A stretch of DNA of 64,000 bases from Bacteroidota bacterium (GTDB taxonomy: Bacteria > Bacteroidota > Bacteroidia > Cytophagales > Cyclobacteriaceae): the NCBI GenBank assembly GCA_024280115.1, contig JAJRQT010000135.1:1-64000 (forward strand), written 5' to 3'. The position numbers and the translations under genes were made by a program. Positions 55,197-64,000 of the stretch are shown one piece after another. Numbering within the stretch: position 1 is the stretch's first letter; each line of letters begins with the position of its first letter. Under the pieces are notes generated by a model. The model was not told the DNA's origin and ran no database searches. It worked only from the letters and a program-made list of their open reading frames with translations.

Positions 55197-56651
55197 TTAT
55201 TTCAGTTCATTAGGAGCTTTGCCTTGCCTCCAGTGTTCTTCAATTTTTTCTAACGATATACCTTTTGTCTCCGGAATGTATTTCATTCCCCAGATTATTC
55301 CAATTATAGCAATACCGGCATATAGCAAAAATGCCCCTGCGGGATTAGGATCAGACTCAATCACCTCCTTTCCATCTTTCATGACTGTCTTCGTAATTTC
55401 CATTCCATCCCCGGTAAACAACCAGGCAAGTTTTAAAAATGTAAATGCTACAATTCCATTAAAGAACCAATTGGAAAGTGCTCCAACACTCATACCAACA
55501 CCCCTGATTTTCAATGGGAATATTTCAGAAATTATCAACCAGCCCAATGGTCCAAGGCTAATGGCAAAGAAAACAATGTAAATTAATACGGTACCGACAA
55601 TTACCCATCTCAGGTTATCTCCAAGACTATCCTTCATAAAGAAGAACATACCCAAAGCTGTCAAAGAAATCATGATTCCGGTTACTCCGATAAAATATAG
55701 CTTTCTCCTACCAATTTTATCAATTAAGAACATGGCCACTACTGTTGAAGCCACGTTGACAATTCCAACGCTTATTGTGGCTACAATTGCCGCTCTGGCA
55801 CCTTCAAATCCTGCGATTAAGAAAAGGGTTGGCGCATAGTAAATCACTGTATTGATGCCAACAAACTGCTGCACGAACATTATACCAATTGCAATAAACA
55901 GAGGAGTTCTCCATGTCTTGCTGAACAATTCACTAAATCCTACAGATTCCTGCTCCAGCGCAATCTCTTCTTTTATTTTAGAATATGCTTCTTCGACAAG
56001 GGCGGGATCTTCAACTTTTTCAAGAACTTTCTTTCCCTCCTCATCCTTACCTTTTCCAATTAAAAACCTTGGAGTTTCAGGTAAAAAGATCATTCCGGCA
56101 AATAGAATTATTGCTGGGAAAACGCCAACATAAAACATCCATCTCCACGAAAACGCATTTGATTCATCTGCAAAATACAGATCGCTGAAATAGGATGCGA
56201 CTATCCCAATTGTAATCATTAACTGAAAAGAAGAAACCAATGCACCACGAGCCTTAACCGGTGAAATCTCTGAAATATACAATGGTACAGCAAAAGAAGA
56301 TATACCAATAGCAATTCCTAAGATCACTCTACTGCCAGCTAAAAACCACATCGATGGTCCTGCTCCTGTCAATATTGAACCGGCTGCAAAGATTATAGAA
56401 GTAACTAAAATCACCTTTTTCCTGCCGACAATATCTGTTATTCTACCTGAACCAAGAGCACCTAATACTGCACCCACAAGTACTGCTGTGGTCACCAATT
56501 CTTGTTGTCCGCTGGTGAGATCCCAACTTTCTTTTAAAAACGGTAAAGCCCCGGAAATTACCCCCGTATCAAATCCAAACAGCAATCCCCCTGTAGAAGC
56601 GATTGCTGCAATCACAATAACTAATGATTTATTTTGTTTTTTTTCTGCCAT
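55197..56651 (-). CDS. MFS sugar porter (sugar:H+ symporter family)
   Basis: 484 residues, 12 helices. Family signatures G-G-L-L-F-G-F-D-T-G-V-I-S-G-A, D-x-x-G-R-K (D-I-V-G-R-K), P-E-T-P-R-F-L, V-Q-Q-F-V-G-I-N-T-V-I-Y-Y, D-K-I-G-R-R, and P-E-T-K-G near the end. It imports a hexose or pentose across the inner membrane, fitting products of the flanking hydrolases. Confidence 0.88.
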   Translation of the reverse strand: MAEKKQNKSLVIVIAAIASTGGLLFGFDTGVISGALPFLKESWDLTSGQQELVTTAVLVGAVLGALGSGRITDIVGRKKVILVTSIIFAAGSILTGAGPSMWFLAGSRVILGIAIGISSFAVPLYISEISPVKARGALVSSFQLMITIGIVASYFSDLYFADESNAFSWRWMFYVGVFPAIILFAGMIFLPETPRFLIGKGKDEEGKKVLEKVEDPALVEEAYSKIKEEIALEQESVGFSELFSKTWRTPLFIAIGIMFVQQFVGINTVIYYAPTLFLIAGFEGARAAIVATISVGIVNVASTVVAMFLIDKIGRRKLYFIGVTGIMISLTALGMFFFMKDSLGDNLRWVIVGTVLIYIVFFAISLGPLGWLIISEIFPLKIRGVGMSVGALSNWFFNGIVAFTFLKLAWLFTGDGMEITKTVMKDGKEVIESDPNPAGAFLLYAGIAIIGIIWGMKYIPETKGISLEKIEEHWRQGKAPNELK

Positions 56652-57017
56652 TTTTGTTTAGGTTTAATTATTTAATGATTTGTTGTTAAAAAATATCTGC
56701 GTCTATGGCTGATTCGTGTGATAAAATGATTCCACTAACACACTATCGACATCGCCTTTAAAACTGCTTTTCAATTGGCCGATAAATATATAAAAAATAA
56801 TACAAATACAATTTTTTAATTTCGCAACCAGGCTATGATGATATCTCATAAAAAAGTTTACTTAGTGTATAAATAACAATGATTATTATCGCAGAAAACT
56901 TTTATCTCATTTTCAAAATATTAACTTGCATCAGTTTTACAATTTCATCGATTGCCATGCCCAATGAGTCATATGAAAATGACTTATTATCAGCATAAAA
57001 ATCTAATTTTTAAAAAA
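56652..57017. other. Divergent intergenic region
   Basis: About 365 bp between the sugar porter and the epimerase operon, AT-rich, no convincing consensus promoter or operator palindrome. It must contain the starts of both transcripts. Confidence 0.35.
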
Positions 57018-57863
57018 TTGAAAAGAAGAGACTTTTTAAAAACCACAACAGCACTTGCTGCTACAAGTTTACTTTCGTACAAACCGTTAATAGCAGAACC
57101 CGAAAAATTAATTGGCATTCAATTATACACTGTCAGAAAGGAGATAAGTGAAGACCTGGTTGGGACATTAAAGAAAGTTGCTAAGATAGGTTATAGTTCC
57201 ATCGAGCTGGCCGGTTATAGAGATGGGAAGTTTTATGGAGAGACACCAAAAGAATTTAAAAATATTGTGAATGACCTAGGGCTGAAAGCACTGAGTTCAC
57301 ACAACGGAATACGACCAGAACAAATAGAAAAAATAGTTGAAGATAATGTCCGATTAGGAGTAAAATATACGGTGCTCCCATACTTAGGCAATACACAAAG
57401 AAAAACATTAGACGATTATAAAAAGTTGGCTGAACAGTTCAATACATATGGTGAAGTATGTAAAAAAGCGGGGATAAAATTCGCTTACCACAACCATGAC
57501 TTTGAATTTGAGTTGATGGAAGGGGAAATTCCATATGATGTATTGCTGAATGGAACAGATCCGGACTTGGTGAATTTTGAAATGGACTTGTTCTGGATTA
57601 AAAAAGGAGGATATCAGCCATTGGATTATTTCAATAAATTTCCCGGCAGGTTTGCCCTGTGGCACGTGAAAGATTTAGATCCTGCAACCGGAAAATATAC
57701 AGAAGTTGGTAGTGGAAATATCAATTTCAAGGAGATATTTAATAATAAATCTACCGCGGGGATGGAATATTTCTTTGTTGAATTGGACAATAGTAAGCGC
57801 CCTGCATTAGAATCAATAAAAATAAGCTATGATTATTTAAAGGGGTCTGAATTTATTCAATAA
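57018..57863 (+). CDS. Sugar phosphate isomerase/epimerase-type TIM barrel, Tat-exported
   Basis: 281 residues from TTG 57018 (L-K-R-R-D-F-L-K-T-T-T), a Tat signal; an upstream ATG at 56952 would bury it. AP-endonuclease-2-type barrel: I-G-I-Q-L-Y-T-V-R, G-Y-S-S-I-E-L-A-G, metal ligands in Y-H-N-H-D-F-E and F-E-M-D-L-F-W, then W-H-V-K-D. Such proteins next to Gfo/Idh oxidoreductases and DUF1080 hydrolases act on oxidised sugars. First gene of the plus-strand carbohydrate operon. Confidence 0.8.
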   Translation: MKRRDFLKTTTALAATSLLSYKPLIAEPEKLIGIQLYTVRKEISEDLVGTLKKVAKIGYSSIELAGYRDGKFYGETPKEFKNIVNDLGLKALSSHNGIRPEQIEKIVEDNVRLGVKYTVLPYLGNTQRKTLDDYKKLAEQFNTYGEVCKKAGIKFAYHNHDFEFELMEGEIPYDVLLNGTDPDLVNFEMDLFWIKKGGYQPLDYFNKFPGRFALWHVKDLDPATGKYTEVGSGNINFKEIFNNKSTAGMEYFFVELDNSKRPALESIKISYDYLKGSEFIQ

Positions 57864-57919
57864 ATATTTACATTTACAATGACATACAAATCGTTTTTTT
57901 ATCTAATCAATAATAAATT

Positions 57920-59407
57920 ATGAAAAATAAAAGAAAATCTATGAGTCGCAGGAAATTCATTGGGGGATCAATGGCTGCTGCTGCTACAGTTTCAATTGTT
58001 CCAAGACACGTATTGGGTGGTGTAGGGTATAAAGCTCCCAGCGACACTTTAAACATCGCCGGTGTGGGTATTGGAGGCATGGGAGCAAGCAACCTAAGTA
58101 GAATGAAACAAGAAAATATCGTTGCTCTTTGCGATGTTGACTGGAAATATTCTAAACATGTATTTGATGAGTATCCAAATGCTAAAAAGTTCTGGGACTG
58201 GAGAGAAATGTATGATAAAATGAGCAATGACATTGATGCGGTAATGGTTGCTACTGCTGACCATTCTCATGCTATAGTTGCCGCTAATGGCATGACTTTA
58301 GGTAAGCATATTTATCTTCAAAAGCCACTGACACACAGTGTTTACGAATCAAGATTGATGACAAAACTTGCTGCTAAATACAAGGTTGCAACTCAAATGG
58401 GTAACCAGGGAGCTTCCGGAGATGGCGTAGCAGAAACCTGTGAATTGATCTGGAGTGGTGCCCTTGGTGAAATTACCAAAGTTGAGTCATTTACAGATAG
58501 ACCTATCTGGCCTCAAGGCCTGAACGTTCCTGAAAGAGGTGACTGGGTACCGGAAACCCTGAATTGGGATTTATTTACAGGTCCGGCAAAAATGGTTCCT
58601 TTCAACCATGTTTATCATCCTTGGAACTGGAGAGGCTGGTGGAATTATGGTACCGGCGCACTTGGCGATATGGCGTGCCACATTCTTCATCCGGTTTTCG
58701 AAGGATTAAAGCTTGGATATCCGACAAAAGCACAAGGAAGTTCAACATTGCTCTTAGATGCATGTGCACCCTCTGCACAGGCAGTGAAACTTACCTTCCC
58801 GGAAAGAAAGAAAGTAGGAAAAGTAAAAATGCCGGAAGTGGAAGTATCGTGGTTCGATGGAGGTATCAAGCCAATGTTACCTGATAACTGGCCAGCCGGT
58901 AAAAATCCAAATAAAAGCGGTGGAGGAACTTTCTTCTACGGAACTAAAGACATTCTTCATGTTGGTTGTTACGGTGTTGAGCCTGAATTGCTTTCAGGAG
59001 AAAAACCAAATGTCGCTAAAACTGAAAGAAGAGTTCCGCAAGGTAGCGGTGGTCATGAAGCTGATTGGATTCGTGCTTGCAAGGAAAGTCCTGAAAACAG
59101 GTTGCCGGCCACATCAGATTTTGCTGAATCCGGACCATTCAATGAAATGGTTGTCATGGGGGTATTGGCTGTAAGACTTCAGTCATTGAATAAAACACTT
59201 AATTGGGATGGCGAAAACATGAAATTCACGAACATTTCAGATAAGGAAAAAATCAAAACTGTGATTAAGGATGGATTTACCATTCATGACGGGCATCCTT
59301 CATTTAAAAAGGATTGGACTGATCCTGTTGGCGCCGATGAGTATGCTCAGGAACTCATTAAACACACCTACAGGGATGGTTGGTCATTACCTGATATGCC
59401 TGCATAA
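57920..59407 (+). CDS. Gfo/Idh/MocA-family oxidoreductase, Tat-exported
   Basis: 495 residues. Tat signal S-R-R-K-F-I-G-G-S with a hydrophobic Ala-rich stretch. Rossmann fold G-V-G-I-G-G-M-G-A, C-D-V-D-W, A-T-A-D-H-S-H, and Q-K-P-L-T in place of E-K-P. The C-terminal domain carries W-N-W-R-G-W-W-N-Y-G-T-G-A-L-G-D-M-A-C-H, typical of the secreted Bacteroidota/Planctomycetes branch. NAD(P)-dependent sugar oxidation in the periplasm is inferred, with the cofactor probably carried through Tat. Terminator follows. Confidence 0.85.
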   Translation: MKNKRKSMSRRKFIGGSMAAAATVSIVPRHVLGGVGYKAPSDTLNIAGVGIGGMGASNLSRMKQENIVALCDVDWKYSKHVFDEYPNAKKFWDWREMYDKMSNDIDAVMVATADHSHAIVAANGMTLGKHIYLQKPLTHSVYESRLMTKLAAKYKVATQMGNQGASGDGVAETCELIWSGALGEITKVESFTDRPIWPQGLNVPERGDWVPETLNWDLFTGPAKMVPFNHVYHPWNWRGWWNYGTGALGDMACHILHPVFEGLKLGYPTKAQGSSTLLLDACAPSAQAVKLTFPERKKVGKVKMPEVEVSWFDGGIKPMLPDNWPAGKNPNKSGGGTFFYGTKDILHVGCYGVEPELLSGEKPNVAKTERRVPQGSGGHEADWIRACKESPENRLPATSDFAESGPFNEMVVMGVLAVRLQSLNKTLNWDGENMKFTNISDKEKIKTVIKDGFTIHDGHPSFKKDWTDPVGADEYAQELIKHTYRDGWSLPDMPA

Positions 59408-59438
59408 TTCTTTTAAAGAAGTAAAATGGAATTTAAAT

Positions 59439-59474
59439 AAAAGTAATGGTTCTTTGGAGCCATTACTTTTTCTC
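59439..59474 (+). terminator. Terminator after the oxidoreductase gene
   Basis: AAAAGTAATGG and CCATTACTTTT form a perfect 11-bp stem with a 10-nt loop, followed by TTCTC. The T tail is weak. Confidence 0.65.
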
Positions 59475-59533
59475 AATAAAAAGGAATTTTAAATCAAGAT
59501 TGTTTTATTAACTAAACGCGTAAGACAAAGAAT

Positions 59534-60271
59534 ATGAAAAAGATTAGTTTATTATTATCACTCTTTATTGTGTTTTCGATGACTTCTTTTGCAAAAAAAG
59601 GAGGAGATAACACATTATCGAAAAAGGAGAAAAAAGAAGGCTGGGTTTTACTTTTTGATGGTAAATCCACCGATCACTGGAGAGGATACGGAAAAGACCA
59701 CTTTCCAAAAGGATGGGTAATTGAAGATGGTGCAATAAAATGCAATGGTTCAGGTAGAGGTGAAGCAGGCGCTAAAGATGGTGGCGATATTATCACAAAG
59801 AAAAAATATCAGAATTTTGAATTGGCATTGGAATGGAAAATCTCTGAAGGGGGGAATAGCGGTATTTTTATTCTCAGTCAGGAAGTGGAAGGTGATCCGA
59901 TTTATAAGTCATCTCCTGAAATGCAAGTCCTGGATAATGAAAAACATCCAGACGCAAAATTAGGTAAGAATGGAAATCGTAAAGCTGGATCATTGTATGA
60001 TTTGATTCCTGCAACTCCTCAAAATGCAAAACCAGTAGGAAAATGGAATAAAGTTGTAATAACCGTTTACAAAGGCTCTGTGATCTTCAATCAGAATGGT
60101 AAAAATGTAGTAGAATTTCACCTGTGGACAGATGATTGGAAAACAATGGTGGCAGACAGCAAATTCAAGGATTGGCCAAATTTTATTGATCCGGTATCCA
60201 AAGGGTATATTGGCCTTCAGGATCATGGAGACGATGTCTGGTACAAAAATATAAAGATTAAAGAATTATAA
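59534..60271 (+). CDS. DUF1080 protein (3-keto-disaccharide hydrolase type), secreted
   Basis: 245 residues, signal peptide (cleaved near S-F-A-K-K). Beta-jellyroll with the DUF1080 hallmarks G-W-V-L-L-F-D-G-K-S-T-D-H-W-R-G-Y, F-E-L-A-L-E-W-K-I, G-N-S-G-I-F, and the C-terminal G-Y-I-G-L-Q-D-H-G. Family members cleave 3-keto-glycosides or bind glycans. Its place beside a Gfo/Idh enzyme and a TIM-barrel epimerase supports the keto-glycoside role. Confidence 0.82.
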   Translation: MKKISLLLSLFIVFSMTSFAKKGGDNTLSKKEKKEGWVLLFDGKSTDHWRGYGKDHFPKGWVIEDGAIKCNGSGRGEAGAKDGGDIITKKKYQNFELALEWKISEGGNSGIFILSQEVEGDPIYKSSPEMQVLDNEKHPDAKLGKNGNRKAGSLYDLIPATPQNAKPVGKWNKVVITVYKGSVIFNQNGKNVVEFHLWTDDWKTMVADSKFKDWPNFIDPVSKGYIGLQDHGDDVWYKNIKIKEL

Positions 60272-60328
60272 TTTTATTCTTTATTGGTGCCTTAAAAATC
60301 ACCGGATAAAGCTTATAAAGAATATTGT

Positions 60329-60360
60329 GAAATGCCGGCGAATCCGGCATTTCCTTTTTA
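60329..60360 (+). terminator. Terminator after the DUF1080 gene
   Basis: GAAATGCCGG and CCGGCATTTC form a perfect 10-bp stem with loop CGAAT, then CTTTTT. Confidence 0.85.
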
Positions 60361-60397
60361 ACTTTCTGAATAATTTCACTTCTTAAAAATTAGGATT

Positions 60398-61558
60398 TTG
60401 AGACCAAAGGTTTGTTTATTTCTTTTCATTTCGATATTTATTCTGTCCTGTAGTAAAAAAGGAGGCAAACAAAATTCAAAGAAGCTTATAACTGCTGAAT
60501 ATAAAATGGTAAATCTAGATAACTTCAGAACAACTATAGACGATAAAAATGTTGAACTGTACAATCTGAAAAACGCAAATGGATTGGTTGTACAGATCAC
60601 GAATTATGGAGGTAAAATTGTCTCCATCATCGTCCCCGATCGCAATGGGAATTTTGATGATATTGTGACAGGTTATGATAATATTGAAAAATATGTAAAA
60701 GGTGATAACTCATTTGGTGCCATCATTGGAAGATATGGAAATCGAATCGCCAATGGGAAATTTGAGTTGGATGGGAAAGAATATGAGTTGGCTAAAAACA
60801 GTGGAGATAACCATATTCATGGAGGGCGAAAGAATTTCAGCAATACCGTTTGGGAAGTTATAGATGAAAAATCTGATCAACGAAAGCTATCACTCCACTA
60901 CCTGAGCAAAGATGAAGAAGAGGGATATCCCGGAAATCTGGATGTTAGAGTCGTCTATACCCTAACAGATAATAACGAGCTGATCATCGATTACTATGCG
61001 ACTACTGATAAAGCCACAGTTGTCAACCTTACAAACCATTCTTATTTCAATCTGGCCGGAGGAGATTTTGAACCCATTTATGAGCATGAATTGCAAATTA
61101 CAGCTAAACAATTTGTTCCTGGCAGAAAGGATTTGATCCCATTAGGAGCATTGTGGAATGTCGAAAGCACTCCTATGGATTTTAATAAATCTACGCCAAT
61201 CGGCAAGCGGATTAATGAGGATTATGAGCAATTGAAAATTGGAGGAGGATATGATCACACTTATGTCCTCAACAATGAAAAAGGAGCATTATTAAAATAT
61301 GCAGAAGTCTATGACCCGAAAACCGGAAGGGTGATGGAGTGCCGGACTACAGAGCCAGGGGTACAGCTCTACACGGCAAATCATTTTAATGGAAGCCAGG
61401 TTGGGAAAAATGGCATTTCTTATCAGAAGCAATGCGCATTTTGCCTCGAAACCCAGCACTATCCTGATTCTCCAAATCAACAGCAGTTTCCTTCCACTGT
61501 ATTAACCCCGGATGAGTTTTATAAAACAACAACAATCTATAAGTTTGGAACCAGGTAG
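60398..61558 (+). CDS. galM: Aldose 1-epimerase (galactose mutarotase), lipoprotein
   Basis: 386 residues from a TTG start. Lipoprotein signal ending F-I-L-S-C-S. Mutarotase barrel with G-R-Y-G-N-R-I-A-N-G-K-F, H-I-H-G-G, catalytic His in N-L-T-N-H-S-Y-F-N-L, G-G-G-Y-D-H-T-Y and catalytic Glu in T-E-P-G-V-Q-L-Y. It interconverts anomers of sugars released in the periplasm. Own transcript between two terminators is possible. Confidence 0.88.
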   Translation: MRPKVCLFLFISIFILSCSKKGGKQNSKKLITAEYKMVNLDNFRTTIDDKNVELYNLKNANGLVVQITNYGGKIVSIIVPDRNGNFDDIVTGYDNIEKYVKGDNSFGAIIGRYGNRIANGKFELDGKEYELAKNSGDNHIHGGRKNFSNTVWEVIDEKSDQRKLSLHYLSKDEEEGYPGNLDVRVVYTLTDNNELIIDYYATTDKATVVNLTNHSYFNLAGGDFEPIYEHELQITAKQFVPGRKDLIPLGALWNVESTPMDFNKSTPIGKRINEDYEQLKIGGGYDHTYVLNNEKGALLKYAEVYDPKTGRVMECRTTEPGVQLYTANHFNGSQVGKNGISYQKQCAFCLETQHYPDSPNQQQFPSTVLTPDEFYKTTTIYKFGTR

Positions 61559-61599
61559 CATTACCGAACTAAATAGCCATTTTCAGTTATTTTTTTGAT

Positions 61600-62094
61600 A
61601 TGGGAAAACCTAAGATAAATCCACCGTTACAGACAATTGATATAATCATCGAAGGCCTGGCTGCAATCTGCATAATCTATTTGATAACACAATTAATCAT
61701 GGAATATCCGGGATTAAATCAAAAAGTTCCGACACATTTTGGTGCCAATGGAATGCCGGATGCATGGGGTAATAAATCATCTTTGCTTGTTCTGCCCATT
61801 GTTGCAATGGTACTTTATGCGGGATTAACAGTTTTGAACCGATTTCCACATTTATTTAATTACCCTTTAACTATAACAGAGCAAAATGCTGAAAAGCAAT
61901 ATCAATATGCAAAAACAATGATCAGTGCTTTGAAATTCACAACTATAGGACTTTTCCTTTACATACAATTGCAAACTATAAATGTGGCCAAAGAAGTACA
62001 ATCGGGTTTGGGTTCTTTTTTCTTAATCGTGCTTATTGCCGGATCATTTCTTCCGATTATTGTCTATTTTGTAATAGCATTTAGAAATAAATGA
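61600..62094 (+). CDS. DUF1648 membrane protein
   Basis: 164 residues with four hydrophobic segments. The DUF1648 motif V-P-T-H-F-G-A-N-G-M-P-D-A-W-G-N-K is between helices one and two. Similar domains occur in SdpI-type immunity proteins, but this one is short and stands alone. Function unknown. Convergent with rsgA, 6 bp apart. Confidence 0.7.
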   Translation: MGKPKINPPLQTIDIIIEGLAAICIIYLITQLIMEYPGLNQKVPTHFGANGMPDAWGNKSSLLVLPIVAMVLYAGLTVLNRFPHLFNYPLTITEQNAEKQYQYAKTMISALKFTTIGLFLYIQLQTINVAKEVQSGLGSFFLIVLIAGSFLPIIVYFVIAFRNK

Positions 62095-62100
62095 GGTACA

Positions 62101-63018
62101 TCACCGATGGCTATCAATGCCTTCCATCATGCTGATATAACTTTCAAATCTTGACATAGCAATTTCTCCATTTTCCACAGCCTCAATCACTGCACAATCC
62201 GGCTCATGCGTGTGTGTGCAATTATGAAATTTGCATTTCCCAAAAAGATCGCGCATTTCAGGGAAAAAATGGCTTATCTCTTCATCGTAAATGTCCATCA
62301 ATCCGAGTTCTTTTATTCCCGGTGTATCAATAACATAGGTATTTTCATCAATTTCAAACATTTCAGCAAATGTAGTGGTATGGATTCCTTTATTGGCAAA
62401 TGTGGATACTTCAGAGGTTTCCTGATTTATGTGAGGCGAAAGAAAATTCAGGATGGTGGATTTCCCAACACCGGAATGCCCTGCAATGAGGGATATATTG
62501 CCCAATAATTTATCTCTGAATAAATCAAGGTTTTCTCCGGTTTTAGCAGACATGGTAATAAAATCAACGTTTATTCTTTTGTATATATCTTGAAGCTCAC
62601 TCGCATATTCATTTTCCACATCCTCCCACATGTCCGTTTTATTAAAGACAAGCAACGATGAAATTCTGAACGATTCCGCAGCAACCAGGAAACGATCAAT
62701 AAACCCCAAAGATGTCCGTGGAAATGAAATGGTCGCAATGACCACAGCAAGATCAATATTGCTTGCCAATATATGCCCAAAAGCTGCTTTTCTTGCAGAT
62801 CGCCTGATTAGGTAATTTTTTTTTGGTGAAATAGAGTGAATGATCCCCTGCCCATTTTCTTCCGGATCATACTGTACCCGATCACCCACAGATACGGGGT
62901 TAGTGACTTTTATTCCTGTAATTTTCAATTTGCCACGCACCCTGCAGCGTATTATACTTCCCTCCGGGGTTTTCACCACATACCAGGAACCGGTGGATTT
63001 AATGACAAGGCCTTCCAC
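62101..63018 (-). CDS. rsgA: Ribosome small-subunit GTPase RsgA
   Basis: 305 residues from GTG 63016-63018. OB fold, then a circularly permuted GTPase with motif order G4 (V-F-N-K-T-D), G1 (G-H-S-G-V-G-K-S-T), G2 (H-T-T), G3 (D-T-P-G), and a zinc-binding C-terminal C-x-x-x-x-C-x-H-x-H-x5-C (C-K-F-H-N-C-T-H-T-H). It helps late 30S assembly. The start overlaps the kdtA stop by 1 nt. Confidence 0.93.
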   Translation of the reverse strand: MEGLVIKSTGSWYVVKTPEGSIIRCRVRGKLKITGIKVTNPVSVGDRVQYDPEENGQGIIHSISPKKNYLIRRSARKAAFGHILASNIDLAVVIATISFPRTSLGFIDRFLVAAESFRISSLLVFNKTDMWEDVENEYASELQDIYKRINVDFITMSAKTGENLDLFRDKLLGNISLIAGHSGVGKSTILNFLSPHINQETSEVSTFANKGIHTTTFAEMFEIDENTYVIDTPGIKELGLMDIYDEEISHFFPEMRDLFGKCKFHNCTHTHEPDCAVIEAVENGEIAMSRFESYISMMEGIDSHR

Positions 63019-64000
63019 TATCCGAGATATTTATTTAAAAAATCCATGATTCTTTCTGTGGCTCCTGCATTATTATTTACATAATCTGCACATATCATTG
63101 ATGCTTTTTGGCGTTGGGCTTCATCCTCAAAAATTTCTTTCATTATGCCTTTCAACTCCTTGTAATTGGATACCTCAAATGCACCGCCAAGGTTTACCAA
63201 ATCAATCGCCTCCTGATACTTGATATTATCTTTTCCTTTTCCAAAGAGAATCGGCATCCCAAAAGTCGCCGCCTCCAGAATATTGTGAAGACCTTCACCA
63301 AAAGCACCTCCAATATATGCGATATCACCGTATTGATACAATGAAGAAAGCAAGCCTATATTATCAATGATAAGCACTTTTGCAGTATTTATCGCGTTTG
63401 GATCAGCACTGGAATATAGCTGAAAACTAACCGTAATCCCTCCAGTCAGCTTTCTGATTTTCTCTTTCCCTATTTCATGGGGAGCGATGATAAATTTTAT
63501 TTTGTTGTTATTATCATTTATAAAATGAAGGAGCAATTCAATATCTTCCGGCCAGCTACTGCCTATGATCATTACTTTATCCACACCCTTAAATAATTGC
63601 GCTATTTTAATGCTCTTTGGGTGGCTGCAAATTTCCTTAACCCTGTCAAACCTGGTGTCTCCTGAGACAGTTACATTATCAAATCCCTGATTTTTAAGTA
63701 ATTGTTTCGAAGCTTCATTTTGAACAAAAAAGTGCTCAAAACCCGCGAGCATATTTCTGAAAAATTGACCATTACGCTTAAAAAATGGCTGATCGGGTCT
63801 GAATATGGCTGAAACAGAGAAGGTTGGCACTTTCTGCTCTCTAAGTTCAGAAAGATAATAATGCCAAAATTCATATTTAATAAATATTGCCATGGAGGGA
63901 TTGAGCAAGTCGATAAATTTTTTGGCATTTTTTCCGCTATCAAATGGTAAATAGCAAATGTAATCTGCTCCATCATAATCCTTTCTAACCTCATACCCGG
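63018..64000 (-). CDS. kdtA: 3-deoxy-D-manno-octulosonic acid (Kdo) transferase, partial
   Basis: About 327 residues of the C-terminal part; the frame is open to the window edge, so the start is outside. GT-B fold: K-Y-E-F-W-H-Y-Y in the N-terminal half, G-D-T-R-F-D-R-V at the linker, I-I-G-S-S-W-P-E-D, A-P-H-E-I and G-G-A-F-G-E-G-L-H-N-I-L-E-A-A-T-F-G-M-P in the nucleotide-sugar half. It adds Kdo to lipid A. Coupled to rsgA. Confidence 0.9.
   Translation of the reverse strand, partial: GYEVRKDYDGADYICYLPFDSGKNAKKFIDLLNPSMAIFIKYEFWHYYLSELREQKVPTFSVSAIFRPDQPFFKRNGQFFRNMLAGFEHFFVQNEASKQLLKNQGFDNVTVSGDTRFDRVKEICSHPKSIKIAQLFKGVDKVMIIGSSWPEDIELLLHFINDNNNKIKFIIAPHEIGKEKIRKLTGGITVSFQLYSSADPNAINTAKVLIIDNIGLLSSLYQYGDIAYIGGAFGEGLHNILEAATFGMPILFGKGKDNIKYQEAIDLVNLGGAFEVSNYKELKGIMKEIFEDEAQRQKASMICADYVNNNAGATERIMDFLNKYLG

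Noticed and set aside
49643..61558. A complete polysaccharide utilisation locus
   Set aside because: No SusC/SusD pair, sulfatase or hybrid regulator is present; only hydrolases, a porter and sugar-modifying enzymes.

Overview
The window looks like a chromosomal piece of an AT-rich Bacteroidota genome, probably a Cytophagales-type glider. The evidence is gldE/gldD next to mutY and ssb, the tiny AURKAIP1/COX24-type ribosomal protein, DUF4230 and YfiR-type proteins, frequent TTG/GTG starts, and several promoters of the Bacteroidota form TTG-N19-21-TAnnTTTG (before ssb, rplU and tRNA-Gly).

Left part (1-25.3 kb) is mostly conserved core. A transposase tail lies at the left edge. Then come a SPOR protein, a YjjX-radA-yfcC operon, a nitronate monooxygenase behind a 36-residue lipoprotein, DUF4230, recX, a YfiR-like protein, and an rng/COX24-like/TPR/HU block facing a mutY-ssb-gldE-gldD-recG block. 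After these come rplU-rpmA, a single-domain response regulator, an uncharacterised 481-residue helical protein, a DsbD with duplicated periplasmic domains, an M20 dipeptidase, and tRNA-Gly and tRNA-Leu. Two core genes are broken as read: rng by a 1-nt frame change at an A5 run, and gldD by an in-frame UGA.

Middle part (25.3-49.6 kb) is accessory and starts right after tRNA-Leu. It holds a decayed secreted protein, two PadR regulators, four MacB/FtsX-type permeases with an N-terminal prefix domain (no ATPase) and the truncated start of a fifth. It also holds a GxxExxY (PD-(D/E)XK-like) gene inside a 512-bp inverted-repeat element that sits in the first permease gene, and many ~220-240 bp internally deleted derivatives of that element. 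Cargo includes a DUF4143 AAA ATPase and a two-gene cassette of a small two-helix membrane protein plus a NB-ARC/TPR (NLR-like) STAND ATPase. That cassette is flanked by remnants of further tandem copies, and its two proteins share a short D-S-x-x-V-x-I-x-Q motif. Next come a truncated uncharacterised protein, a tandem patatin pair (one lacking the catalytic serine), and a DUF4411 PIN/ImmA-IrrE toxin-antitoxin-like pair.

Right part (49.6-64 kb) is a carbohydrate-use cluster: GH29 fucosidase, Tat-exported GH116-like enzyme, sugar porter, Tat-exported TIM-barrel epimerase and Gfo/Idh/MocA oxidoreductase, DUF1080 hydrolase and lipoprotein aldose 1-epimerase. No SusC/SusD pair is present. The window ends with DUF1648, rsgA and a kdtA gene that runs off the right edge.
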